Part shown: one piece after another, positions 25,361 through 38,152 of the stretch | Position numbering within the stretch: the stretch's first letter is position 1 | How the letters are laid out: each line of letters begins with the position of its first letter | Assembly: GCA_013397845.1 (NCBI GenBank) | Contig: VZTG01005243.1 | Location: 322,244-386,243 of the forward strand | Length of the DNA stretch: 64,000 nucleotides | Direction: 5' to 3' | Source of the DNA: Melanocharis versteri | Lineage: Eukaryota; Chordata; Aves; Passeriformes; Melanocharitidae | Position numbers and translations under genes: made by a program | The notes under the pieces: generated by a model | Seen by the model: only the letters and a program-made list of their open reading frames with translations | Told to the model about the DNA's origin: nothing | Databases searched by the model: none

Positions 25361-28300
25361 AATTGGGAAAAGAGGTTACCTAGTTAAAAATTATGATTGT
25401 GAATGTGTCTGCAGTTGTTGGGATGCACCATTCCCTTCAGCTGGGAAGGAGGTAATGGCAACCTTTCCAACATGCCCGGGGACAAAGTCTTGGCCTCTCT
25501 GAAGAGGAGCTTCAAAATCCTTCAGGAATTTTCTCTGTCCTGCCAGCAGCACATAGCAAACAAGTAAGAAAGTATCATGGCTTTGAGGAAGTAGGACAGT
25601 GGTGGAAATGGGTAAGCAAGAAACTTCTGCAAAATGAAACCACTTTTAGCTGCCAAAATCCGTGTGCGGCAACAACCTATTTCTGAAAGTTTTGACCACA
25701 TTATCATTTACCCTGAAGGAACTGCTCTTTTCAAACTTCTAATTAAGACATGGAATAATTTTATGATTTAGATCATCTCCATATGAATTAGAAACAATAT
25801 AAGAAAAAAAAAGAGGTTAAAGAACTTGATGAGTGACATTGAGATAACGGCAAATTCTAGAAGGTGCTTGAGATGTTTTGACTCCTCACCCTTCTGCACA
25901 CATCTGGACTATGCAGTATCCTATGAGATGCCAATCTTTTAGAGTTTTAATTAATTTAAATTATTTCTCATGCATTATTTTTCTTTTATCTAGATTTAAA
26001 GATTAGAATTTCAATATTAACTTTGGAATATGAACATTAGTCATACCCAAACAGACTGGATTTTCTATGAGAAAGCAGCGGCTGCAAGGCTAGGCTATCC
26101 TGCATATCAAAGTAAAATAAAGAACAAATAAGTTTTTCCTTCTTCTGTTGGAACTGTAATTTAATACGAACACTTAATTTCTGAAATACCATGAACAGCA
26201 TATACTGTGACAGCAAATCTGTTCTCATTCGACAAAAAAACTGCTGTGACAAAAATACTGACAAAATGAAGACAAAGAGCTGATGGAGGGATAAAACTTC
26301 ATTTTTTCCATTCAACCTCCATGTTGAGCAGTTTTCCACTGCATTAGCTGGTGCTCTGTCACACTAAGTCAACAGACATAGCCAGGAAACAGAGTTCACG
26401 TCTTCAGGCTGCATATAGCTAATGTTCTTAATCATGATACAGTTGGCTTTCCATGGGTACTTTGCCCTGGCCAAACCAGGGGGGAAAAAAAATAGTCAAC
26501 ACTCAACACCTGAAAAATATTCTGTGTCCATCCAACCTGAGACAAGAGACTGACTGAATCAAAAGGAGATCAACCAAACTAAAGGTCATTTTCGTAGTGT
26601 GGCTTTGGCAACCACACTCAAATTCTGCTCCTTGACTCCCCAAAGAAAGGTGACTTTGGACTGCACCACAAACAGGGAAAAAAGTCTTCATCAGCATTTT
26701 CACAGCTTCTTCCATGGGCCTCAAGGAGTTAACTGCAGGATGAGCTCAGGCTCTGTGTAACCAGCACACACCAGGGAGATTCTGGTCCTGCAGACCACTT
26801 TTCTACTAAGCCGTTTTTCTACACAACTCATGTTCTCTCTTTTGGGTTTTTTTTTAATTTTCTACTTGGTTGTTTTTGTAAACAGCTCCTCACTCTCCTC
26901 ACGCATCATCCAGGTGCGTCCCAACATAAACCCAAACTAAAGCTGGAAATAAAGATTTTCATCCCAAAGTCATGTCCCTCAGTGTTCTGATAGATGCATG
27001 AAAATGACTTTGCAATTTAACTTTCAACAGCTTGGTGATGTTTGAATACAAAGTCAACAACACTGAAGTGTGGAGGGGGTTTTTAGCCAGACAAGAGGAA
27101 AGGAGAAGGACTTTGGGGCAGTGCTACACATGGTACAGAAACCAAATTGCCTACATATTCCCAAGAACCAAATATAAATTCATGGGGAAAGCTGACTAAT
27201 CTAGTTGCAGCCATCTATTTTTTAGTGCACAAATACTTTTTCTAGCTATTTTCATTCATCAAACACACAGTTCCAACCCTGCAGCCCCTTCTAAGGCAAT
27301 GCTTCCTCCGCCTGGGCAAGAGCACAACAACTGGGATCACTGTATTAACACTGGTATTTTTAGCCTCCCTACTCATTTAACTTCCACTAAGCCTCCCAGC
27401 CACAAGTGAAAATGCTGTTTCCCACCTTGGGGCCCCAGGAGTGCCTGCTCTAACACCAGACATGGCCCTGCCCCGGGCTGTGTCTGACCCCAGTTCCCCT
27501 CTGCAGGGCTGATCTCCATCCCTGCCCGCAGTGATGATCCCATGGAGGTGCCTGATGCTTCAGGCTGGTGCTGCTATTAACTCATTACAGATGATGAACA
27601 GCACTTCCCACTGTGCCAAAACGCTGTTGCTGTATCCTGATGGACACTCCAACAACAGCAAGGGACACAGATACTCTTGGCTGGGTGTTCCTGCAGCAAG
27701 AAGCTCCTTTCTGGAGCACTGACACCTTTCTCTGTGCCCTGAGCCACTGCCCCCTGCCCATTACTTCAGCATTTTCTCCAAGTTAGGAGGCATCTTAAAA
27801 CCACTGTGGGCTCGCAATGAGCAGCCACAGCGTGAGAAGACCCCGGGAGTCACCATGCCCAGGGATGGACAGCACATCCCCAACTCCAGACTCATCTTTC
27901 CAGTCATTCTGCTGCTTCCTCTTTATTAACAAAATGTTTGGGAGGAAGTAATCCCATCAATACCCAGCTTCTGCTGGGACTTATAGCCATGACCATAACA
28001 GAGACACCCAACGACATCGCACTCCAGGCAGAGCTTCTTCTTTCCCCTCCTTATAAACCAGTTTGGTTTCCACTCACCATTTCAGTCTGCGACAGAATGA
28101 GGAGCACGAAGCTTTCATCTTGTGTAGTCAGCAAGAGTTTTTCTATTTGTTTGGATTTAACTTCTATTTTTTGGGGGTACTATTATCTACAGTTACAACA
28201 GCTTAGTGCTTTGACAGTTTTTGTCACTAGAGTCAGGTGCAAGAATTTTAATGCCCATTTGAGGCTTATAATTTCTTCTAGTTTAGCTGCTCAACATTTA

Positions 28301-30029
28301 ATAATCTCAAGAGAAAAAAAAAAAGAGCCCACCCACTAAAAGAACTAGGATTAAGATTGGAAATCCATGTCAGCTACTTATAGGAAAGCTACTTAGAGGA
28401 AAGAGACCTCCATGAAGCCTGAAAACACTGATTTAAAGTTGAACATTATAAAGCATGAGTTTATGAGAGTATAGTCAAGGTGATTTCCTTCACAACCCTG
28501 GACCCCCTTCACCAGAAGGCAACAACCCCCTTAGAGGGCAACAATCATTTTCACCCAAGGAAAACATCCCTGGAAACAATGTGAACCATTCTGTAGCTGG
28601 AATTAGTTCTTTACTCCAGGATGAATTCCAAGGTCACAGCAGGGCATGGCGCACACCACCAGCACTTCTTGTCACTCCAACTCTCACACCAGCAGGGTGA
28701 AGGCACCAAAGCACACAATCAAGGAGACTTCCAGGCAAGAAAAGCCATCAGGTGCAGAGCAGAATGAGGCATGCAGGCTTCAGTGCCATAAAACTTGGGT
28801 TCAAAGATGAATGAACCACACAAAGCACAGAAATTAAGCCAAAAATGAAAGTTTCTGAAGAACCTCTTCCATTTCTGAGATGAGCTAATTTGTTTGAGCT
28901 GCCTGGTGTATGCTAATTTAATAGGATGCTATGCAGTCTGTTCTGAGACAGTGATGCATGGATGCTAAAAAAGGAAATTGGCCCAGCTCAGATCCCCAGT
29001 CATGTTTGTTATTACAGTCATCTTCTTTCCTGAACGGTTTGCTCCTTTCTGATTAATCCTGACCCCTATAGGAAAGGGAAGTGTTCTCTTTAAAGGCCTA
29101 TTACATTGACATTACATCCTCTGTGGCAGTCACAGTAAAGCTACCAAGAATCAAAAGGAAAACATACAGTTCTCTGCGCTGAGATCTTCCTTCCATTACA
29201 CACTTCACAAATGAGCTGTTAAGCAGGTTTTTTTCCCCACTGATGATCACTTTCTTTCCAAAGTGAATATTTAAGTACCTTTTTTCTACTTTCATCTTAT
29301 GAGTCAAAAGGAGCTCATCGTCTCCCAGGATTTATCTGATGGCAGCATTCTCACAAGAAAATAATCTTTTTTCTTCTAATAATGACCTCGAACCTTTCCA
29401 GAGGCATAAGTGATCTCCATTTTTTTTTTTTCCAAAGCATTTCCCTATTCCAACACTGACATATGCAGGGTCTATTATTTCTGGAGATCTTATCTGGCCA
29501 TATGAAGCAGATCACACCTTTTTGAAAAAAGCATGTTTCCTCTTCTTTTTCCACATAAAAACTCAAGAAAAGATCTGTCCCACTGTTGCATTCTCCAAGA
29601 GACTGAATCAATTATGGAACAAGTAGATGGTATTGTACCTAGCAAAGCAAGTGCAGACACTGTAGTTTTGTTTCCAACAATGCCTACATTCCTTCTGCAG
29701 AGGTCTGTAGTTCAGGTGGAAATAACCACTGCCTAAAGATCAAATAACTCTGCAGTTGTGACTAATCCATGGGAAACTCCCATTTAGCCAGGTGTTTCAC
29801 CTAAAGGTGTCTGGAACTTCACAAATCCAAGATGCAGAAGTCTGCCCAGTACCTCATTCATTCAAGTGGCATTTCTAGCTCTACAAAATAAACCCACAGT
29901 GTCAGTTCTAGTAGCCTCCCCCAGTGATCACAGGCAAAGGATTGTATCGCTTGAGCTGTGATTTTCAAACACCAACCCTGCCTTTCATGAACTGCACTGC
30001 CCATTCCACAGATGAGGGACTTGAGGAAC

Positions 30030-30150
30030 AGGAACTCCATGGACAGATGTGGCACCTGGGGGCACGGTTTAGTGGTGAAAATGGCAGTGTTAACAGCTGG
30101 ATTCAGTGGTCTTGGAGTTCTTTTCCAACTTTAACGACTCTGTGATTCTT
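30030..30150 (+). mobile_element. CR1 LINE 3' tail fragment, plus strand
   Basis: The order of blocks (CCATGGACAGATGTGGCACC, GGGGGCACGGTTTAGTGG, GGTCTTGGAGTTCTTTTCC, AACTTTAACGACTCTGTGA, TTCTT) is that of the CR1 3' end. The copy is diverged, 5'-truncated and non-coding, and antisense to CAMK1D. Confidence 0.88.
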
Positions 30151-33100
30151 CTTATTTAATTTTAATTACTTCAAAGCTGGGAGCTTTGCGTAATCTAAAA
30201 GTGCACATTCCAGCTGTACTTTGAAAAGCATCTCCAACAGATGATTGCATCCTACCCAAAATTAACGACAGCACACTCTGTGTCTGTAGGATGCTTAAAC
30301 CCTGTCAGCCAAAAACCCCCTGTTCCATTTGCTGCACGACTTTGGTTGCAGAGATCACCTGAGATGCCCAGACATTAGTGCAGACGATCACAGCATGGCT
30401 CCTGCCTGTTCTAAGGGTAAATTTAGGTTAGATAACCACACCATGAAAGCAGTGTGCATCTCCTAGGATCTGCCTTCTCCACTTTAATCCTTCAGATCCA
30501 ATGCAGAGCCCCAGTCAGGAAGCACCTCCATGAATGTGATGAGCAGCCACCAAAAGAGGAGGCCACAGGGTTCAGAGCTGTCACAAGCCCAGCTGAACGA
30601 CTCCCATTGTCGAAGAGCCCTTCTGTGCCTCTGTGAAAGTCTAATTGGCTTGTTCTCATCCTGTTGTCTCAGCCAGTCGTGCATATCCATTTTAAATATC
30701 TGGACTAAAAATGATGTGCATTTTGTATCCTTGTGCACTCCAAGTTGCAGATTAGAATTTAAAAAAAAAAAAAGAGAGAGAGAGAAAGACAATTTAGTAC
30801 GATGGAATACAAATAAATTGTTTTACAGCTCAGAACTTAGCTCTGGTAGGAAAAGGCACTGCAGGATATTCAGATCTCCATCTGCAGCTTTACTCCCAAT
30901 AGCCACCTCTCCAAACACTAGGAAGAGCATTTGCTTTTCTACTCCCCAGCCTCTTCACTCATGTACCCACATGCGGATTCATGTCTGAGCTGAGGTACAT
31001 TAAGAAACTCAGCAAACTGGTTTGCCTAGCAACTGGCAAGCTTGAAAATAAACACTCTGGCAAGGATTACTTCAGTCTAACTGTACACAAAGTCACCACG
31101 GCCTTTGCAACTCACAGATACTTCCGCAAAAAGAATTGCCACACACTTTCCACGTGTGCCACCCTCGGTCATTCTCAGGAGAACTCAGTGCAAAAAGGGG
31201 TTTTCTTTCAGTTTCTGCTGACGAGGAATTTCTGCATGGCTCCGTTTTTACGGCGCTGAGTTGAGACTGCTGAGGTTATTTGCCAAACAGATTGAGCACC
31301 AGCACACCTTTCTCCCGTAAAGTCATTCTCATGAGCCTCCACACTGCTCTGAAGGCACATCTTTTCATGTCATGGAGTTATATAGGGCTTGGCAAAAATG
31401 AAACTCCCCAGGGAGATGTGAAGAACCAGAAGCTGCACCAGCTTCCATCCAAACCCTGCCCAGCCTAAGCATGGATCCAGACAAAGCAGGGAGCCAACGA
31501 GGCCTCAGCAATCCCCTGAGCCCATCCCATGCTTTTAACAGAAGAAAAGGCCAGTGACTCCTGCAGCAATCCTGTCCCCTGAGGATGGGAGCCATCCCTG
31601 CCTTCTGCTGCCTTGCCCATGCGAAGTTAGAAGACAGGGAATGAGGGAATGAGCCCTTTCAGCATGGCAGAGCTGCATGCTGAGCATGTTAGAGAAACAC
31701 AGCAGAGAAAAGGCGCTGGTGTTTCCTGCATTTCATCTGAAAGGAGGACAGATCTGCCCACCCAGAGAGTTCAGTCTGGTCCATGGAAACAACATGTTGT
31801 TGAGATGGTCCATGGAAGACATCAGCAGTGAGACAGACACTGATATCTCTGCCACACTCTTCATAAAGTCTTCAGAACCCTGCTTTAATAGCAGCTGGTT
31901 TAGTCTTCATAGAAAACAATCCTAAGGTATTTGCCAACTTTGCTGATAAGGAGAAGACTGAAGTCCTACAGATTTCCCAGGGCAAGCTGCTGCTCCTGAG
32001 CTTCACCTGATTCACCAGAGCCATGACAGACTGGGACAGCCCACAGCTCCAGCACACAGTAAAACGCATGCAGAGCCAGGCTACTCGTCCCTCAGCCTTC
32101 CCCTGCCATCCTCCAGTGAACAACAGCACAAGGGGAACCATCTCAGTGCCTCAACCAGCTCACAAACACCAACCAAAGCCAGCTGCTGCATAGGGATGTC
32201 CTTCTGTGTTGGAAAACTTCGGCAGAAACAATCTGACAGCAATGCTGATTCCCTTTATCTGAAATGTAATCACAGCCCATTATAGTCTCATAATACAATG
32301 ACGAGTTTCCTAGGAGATGACTGCCACACGCCCTGACTGTTTTTAAAAATGAACTCTCCCAGAACTCATTTCTGTCTCAGGTTGAGATGCTACACATGCA
32401 CATCGACAATGCCACCACTGTGCTTCCCATCCTTCATGTGGGTCCAGATAACCCAGCCCAGACCATGGACAGCAGGGACGAGAGGCACCGTAAAATGGCC
32501 CAAGAGCTGATGAGGGTGGGAAGAGGAGAACTCCACTCTTCAAACCTGACAGCAATAATTTCTGTGTTTCTCTGGAAGCTGTTGCATAATTTCATGAACT
32601 AAAAGGAAGCAGCATGTTATCTTCCCAGGTGACCTGCACTCCAGAAGTTTAAAGAACCCCAAAAGGATTGCAGGAGGACACTGGCAGAGTGACAAGGAAC
32701 AAGCAGGATTGCAAGAATATCTCTCCTAATGCACTGTAAAGGTTACCTGAAAGCCAGTTCCCAAAAATACTGAGAACAACAGACCACTGGCAGCAGGCTG
32801 GGGAGCCAAGCTCTGCATGGTCCAGCTGGCAAAAGCTGCCACAGGTTGTGTGGGGTACAAATATGCTGTGGTTGGTACACCAGCCCACTGAAGAGATGGG
32901 CTGCAGAGTATTCAAAGCAGGTTAAAAGTTGATTAAAGAAAAAAAGCTGAAAAGATTCCAGAAATTTGGCTTCCTGGGGAGCTTCTGTTTATTGTCATTG
33001 AAAGGGCTTGAAGGGGAGGATGGGTTGGACGCTCAATGCTGACAGCAAGGGCACAAGTTGATCCCTGGAATTTAGGAATAGATCAAAATGAGACAGCATC

Positions 33101-34669
33101 TCTGCCACCATGATCATATGGAGAGGTTCACCATGAAGAAGTAACCTTTGAGTCCATTAAAACATGACCAGTCAAAAGGATGTATGTGAAACTGCTGGAA
33201 TAGCAGAAAAGACATGGTACTTCCTGGGGGAAAACAGTTTTGCTTTCTTCCAGGGGTAGGAGTTTAATTTTAACAAAGAGCGTAAGAAATGGAGCTCATG
33301 CAGCATAAGACTTCCTCCCACCCTGTTTATCCCCCAGCCTCCAGCAGTCAGAGATCCAGGAAAGGGATCTCTGTCCAGGTGACAGTGGCACTGACCCATC
33401 ACGTCTCAGCTACCTGTCCTGTACCAATTTCTGTAAGTCATTTTCTCCAACCCGTTTACACTTTAAATTTCCGTCTCCTGTAGAATTAAGCTCAATTAAG
33501 TGCAAATTATATGAGAAAATGTTCTTCTTTGTTCATTCTAAACTTGATGTTTGATAATTTCTTTCCATAACTCTCTAGTGAAAGACATTTTAAATACGTT
33601 AAGTAACCAACTGCTTCCCCATGTCACATAATGGGTTTTAATCACAAATATACTGAATGGTTTTTAAAGTACAACTAGAGGTTGGTGCTAGAAACAACCA
33701 GCAAAAGGAGTCTGCAAGAGGACTGGATTCCCTCTCACTCTCCATGGCAAGAAACTCTCAACCTATAATAGGAGACATGAGACAAACCCATAATTCTTAG
33801 GAAAGGAAGTATTACCTACTACAATGTGTTAAATCTTCAGTGCTGTGTGTAATTTTAAAAGAATACCTGTAAAAATGAGTGAAGTTGTTAAAACAAGAAG
33901 TGAGAAGGTCCCAGGAGACAGAACCAGAAGAGTTAAAACTTGCAGAAGGCGTAACCACTCTTGGAAAATATTGATGCTGGAAACACAGACCAAATATATA
34001 CCTCAGGTAAATAAATTCTAGAAACAGAGAAGTCTGGCAGGCTAAGCAGCTGGGCAAGAAAAAGACAGAAGTGAGAAGATAACATCCTCAAAACCAGAAA
34101 TTGTGTGCCCAAATGAGGAAGCAAAAATAGATTTCAAGTTCCGGTGGCTAAAATATAAGAACTTCAAAAGCACCTAAAGAACAGTTGCACCAGGCAGGGA
34201 ACTCAATAAAGACTTATTCTGCACATATGAGAATCCAGATGTGTGCCGGGTAACTGATGGACCAGGAAGAAACCAAGTACAGATGCAGCATGAATTAACC
34301 CACATGACTATCACAAAAAAATTAGGGTTTTTGTCATACGTGATCATTGCAGGGAGGTTTGGGAAGGTTCTTACACTGGAAACCTTCTTTACAAGGTTGG
34401 TAGAAGGGGTTATAGACTGGACTGACCCAACAATTTTAGGGGAACATGGGCACGAAACTAAACATGGGCTGGAGTCTCCCTCTTAAAGCTTTATGGGTAA
34501 AGCTTTAAGGTCAGTAAAACTACATTGAAGCATATCCCTCTCATAAAATATACAATTATTGAACACTTTGAACAATCTGATAGATTGAGGCTTTTGAGAA
34601 GGATATCCAGGCTTCATAAATGCACTGGAATACTCTGGAAGGGTCAACAACTACGCAGATGAAAAAATG
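30151..34669. other. Intronic sequence, no gene recognised
   Basis: Contains the A-run/AG repeat at 30761-30785. The overlapping frames 30530-30988 (plus, 152 codons) and 30484-30792 (minus) pass through this low-complexity tract and look like chance. Sequence from about 34100 to 34669 may be the diverged 5' continuation of the old LINE that follows, but I could not align it by eye. Confidence 0.5.
30761..30785 (+). repeat. A-run followed by (AG)n microsatellite
   Basis: Thirteen A followed by six GA units. It could be the poly-A end of an unrecognised retroposed piece, but no element body is visible upstream. Confidence 0.8.
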
Positions 34670-35000
34670 CTGTTGGTGTGGTTTATTTAGATTTCAGTGG
34701 GGTGCCTCAGCACAGGATCTCTGAGCAGATGAGCTGTTGGGGATAGGAGAAACTTCCTGCAAGAACAAAGTACTGGTTAAAAGACAGAAAACCGCAAGGA
34801 ATAAATGGTAAATCCATTTAATATCCAGTGTTAGGGGTCACTAAGAAAGCAGTTTGCCACAGCCTGAAGGCTTTGTGTTGTTGAGATCCTTCTCATCTCA
34901 GGATATGGCACCAGAGAGGGTGACAGTGATGATCAAAATTATGAAATGGCCCCATTATGAGGAATTACTGAATCAACTGCAACTTTGCAGCCTGGAAAGG
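34670..35000 (+). mobile_element. Old CR1/L3-type LINE, end of reverse-transcriptase ORF, degenerate
   Basis: Several blocks match the order of an ancient amniote CR1/L3-type LINE: TTTATTTAGATTTCAGTGG, TACTGGTTAAAAGACAGAAA followed by AGGAATAAATGGTAAA, then ATGATCAAAATTATGAAATG, CCATTATGAGGAATTACTGA and TTTGCAGCCTGGAAAGG. These correspond to the C-terminal end of ORF2, where a plus-strand copy would encode the late reverse-transcriptase region. Stops and indels break the frame, so it is a dead relic. It is much more diverged than the other CR1 tails here. Both boundaries are approximate. Confidence 0.65.
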
Positions 35001-35010
35001 AAAACCGGCA

Positions 35011-35028
35011 GGGGGAGGGGGGGCAGGG
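35011..35028 (+). repeat. G-rich run with G-quadruplex pattern
   Basis: GGGGGAGGGGGGGCAGGG satisfies four G-triplets with loops of 1-7. It lies just after the old LINE relic and is on the strand opposite to CAMK1D transcription, so the transcript carries the C-rich strand. Confidence 0.7.
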
Positions 35029-35937
35029 AAGGTGGTCACTGTCCCTTCTAAGGCAAGGATGAGGTGACAGCACATGAGGGTAGCAAGGATCCACTTCAAA
35101 ACACTTCATCCAGCTTCTTTCCATTAACAAGGATTCAGAAAACAACTAGGTGAACACTGGTTATAAATTTCATCCCAGACCACTAAAGGCACCATTTGAG
35201 TGTCAGAAAATGCCTGCACACATCTCATAGAATGCTAAGGGAGTACCCACAATATTATAATTACGTTATTGCTAAATTCTGATCTATACATTCCTCCCCA
35301 AACATGGTCTGCAGGGAGGGGGCACTGCATGAGCTGCATTTTTGGTCTGACCCAGTACAGCTGTTCTTAGGGTCGCTTAATGCAGCAGAGCAGCAGCAAA
35401 CTGCAGCTCATAGGCATAAATGCAAAATGCAGGGATAGTGAAGCAATCACTGAGACAGACAGGAGCTTTCTCAGGGTTAAGTCATGGCAATAAACAAGGA
35501 AACATGCATGTAAAATACTGCCTAATTCCAACAACTGCATTTTCACCCAAGCAACACAGTCATCTAGTAGTACATCAGACACGTAGTAATAAAGACAATC
35601 TCTGACTTCAGAGGAATTAAATAAGCAGAGATTTACCACAAAATGTCCAGGGAAAACACAGTTTTGAAAGCTACATCAAAAATACACAGAGGAAACAATC
35701 TCTGTGATCTTCTTGGACAGATCTCTGTGGAATAAACAGAGCCCCTGTCTTCCTTCATTTTTGCTCTGAGTGATGAGCCTTTTATTACCACTGCATATCA
35801 CAGTCATCTCTTCCTTGTGGGATCAGAACAGCTAGTTAAACTAAAGTTCACATCCCAAGGTTTAAATGCCGTACATCAATTTGCCTCTGCATCCCTGCAG
35901 CTAGAATAGCCCAAACCCTCACAATTTCTCATGCATT

Positions 35938-36072
35938 TATCCTTACAGCACCCTCATGGGATTACAGAGGGCTGTCACATGTCTCAAATACATGGGAACT
36001 AGGGCAAGGAAGGTCATAAAGCAGATTAACCCCAGGTCTCCCCAGTCCATCACCCATTGCTGAACTGGGAGA
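35938..36072 (-). mobile_element. MIR SINE relic, minus strand
   Basis: On the plus strand the order is CCTTACAGCACCCTCATGGG, then GGGCAAGGAAGGTCATAAAG, CAGATTAACCCCAGGTCTCC and CCAGTCCATCACCCATTGCT. This is the reverse-complement order of a MIR element: 3' tail with CTCACAACACCC, core with GGGCAAGGTCAC, then AACCCAGGTCTC towards the tRNA-derived head. It is highly diverged, as expected for a SINE active before amniote radiations. It cannot be transcribed as a functional SINE. Confidence 0.6.
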
Positions 36073-38100
36073 CTGTTTTCACATGCTGCCAGATCACACA
36101 CACAGCCTCTACTCCCCACACCTTTTGCTTTAGGCCTCCCTCTGTATCACAGGCTGCTGTCCCCACACTTTTATCATCTGTGATAGGACTAAAGCTCAGT
36201 TCTTTCCCAGAAAACAGATTCACTAAAAGGCTGGCATCATTTCCCCCCATCTTGCCATGAAAATTTTAAATTGCTGAAGTGTTTCTTGCTTTCTACATCA
36301 CATGCTGCTAAAGCTACAGTAAACAAGCAGAATCATCAACCCAATGAGTTGAGCAGTAAACTTGTTTATTGGACCCCCATGTCTGGCACTGAACTTATTT
36401 TCCTAACTTTAGCAGGGTAAATACACTTTGGCTGAGTCACCACCAGAGTTTTAATAAAGAAGTAAACCTTTTCTCTTTGTTGACAAAAGCCTCAGAGTGG
36501 CACACACGAATGTTAGCAGGTGTTCATATTTAACTTGTCTTTGTGGGTTTTTTAAGCCTGAGATGCATATAGTGATTGAGAATTACTGTTTATTCATTTC
36601 TGTGTAATAGGAGAAGCAGCATTTCATCTGTCTCATCCATATTTAATAGCTCCAGGCACAACAACCATGAAAGGTCTATTTTTCTCCCACTAGGGAAAAT
36701 ATTATTATTATTTCTACTACCATGACTACATCTATATTCTGAAATTATTCATCCCTGGCTTTCTATATTATTTCCATGTTATCCGTGGACCAGGTCCTTT
36801 CCTTATACTTATCTGAGTTACTGTGCTGATGAAGCTATACTGATTTATGCTACGCTGAGTCACATCAGTGAAGGACAGAGTAAATTCAAAGCTTTTCAAA
36901 GCTTCTTGGCAATATAAACCAGACTGAATTTTGCTGCCCTAAAGATGGGAAGGAATCCTTAGAAAGGTACCCATCTGCTTTTTATGCTTTTACCAGGAAC
37001 ATTGTTTAGGGAGGTCCACTCCTCTCCTCCGGGTTGAGCTCTATCGTGTTCATTTTCACATTTACCCATCTTGGCACACAAGCAGGGTGAAAGGTGGGGC
37101 CAGGGATGGTCTCTGCAGCTTTTCCATGTGTCACCCATGCCTAGAGAACACCCCTGCTCCCAAAATGGCCATTAAATATGAAGGATGGCACCTAATTTCC
37201 CCCCAGCACAGCAGGGCAGCTCAGGGTCTATTCTGACAGCCCCAGCACAGCCCAGGCTGTGCACTGCCCTGTTAATCCCACCTCCACGACAGGATGCAAC
37301 TCCAATAAACTAGAGGCATCCCTCCAAGCATCATCCAATAAATCCCAACAGCCTGGACTAATAAATGGTCCAGAGTGCCATTTATCCAGTTAAGCAGAAA
37401 CAGAGGAGGTATAATCAGGCAAGCAGTTTTTTCTCTTCGCAGTGATAAAAGAGGACCTCAGCAAGCTCCAGGGAAACCTCTTCTTCCTCACCTGACCCTG
37501 GACAGCCTCCTGCACGCCTAGCAACCATGCAGTGCCAATTCCTACCACAGGAGCAGTTAAGACATGGGTTTTTCCAGGTATTTGTTCTTGGGAAAAATGT
37601 TCCCTGATAGCATGCCATTAAAATGTTAATCATAAAGCTGCTGAGGGCCCCTTCTCCAGGAGGTGACTTGTCCAAACACAGACAGTGTCAGCAGTCCCTG
37701 GCACGTTTTTTACTTGAAGAAGCAAGAAACAAAGTTCATAGATTCAACCCAATCACATGCTGAAACTCACGAGCAGGAGCAGAGGTAGGTCCCTCACAAA
37801 CAGCACCTCTGCCAGGGAGCTGCAAACACATGGGCAGCTTCACACAGGGCATTTGCCCTTCCCAGGGCAGGACTGATGAGTGCTGGTAGCACAAGGGTGA
37901 CACTGGAGCAGGCACCAGCAGGATGATTGATGCATCCAGAGTTGCCTGTTTAGTCTTAACTCCAACGCAGGAAAGGAAAAAACTCATCGAATATTCCCCA
38001 TAATTTTTTTTTCAGCCTTATTTGAGTAAAGAAGCTAAAAAATCCCATGTTAAACACATTCAGGGGCTGAAAGTTGATGAAAGCAACAGCACTGCCAAGG

Positions 38101-38152
38101 ATATATATATATATATATATACATATACATACACACATATATATGTATATAT
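38101..38152 (+). repeat. (TA)n / (CA/TA) mixed microsatellite
   Basis: Ten AT units are followed by interrupted ACATATACATACACACATAT and another ATATGTATATATA block. The centre is partly self-complementary. It is likely length-polymorphic. Confidence 0.95.

Larger units (their letters stand above)
22916..30029. other. Intronic sequence, no gene recognised
   Basis: No exon or RNA gene was recognised. It includes a weak MIR candidate (23929-23990), a purine-rich stretch around 24590-24790 and a T13 run (25348-25360). Frames such as 27938-28339 (133 codons) show no domain. Confidence 0.5.

Noticed and set aside
30530..30988. 152-codon plus-strand frame
   Set aside because: It crosses an A-run and AG repeat that encode Lys/Arg/Glu low complexity, and has no domain.
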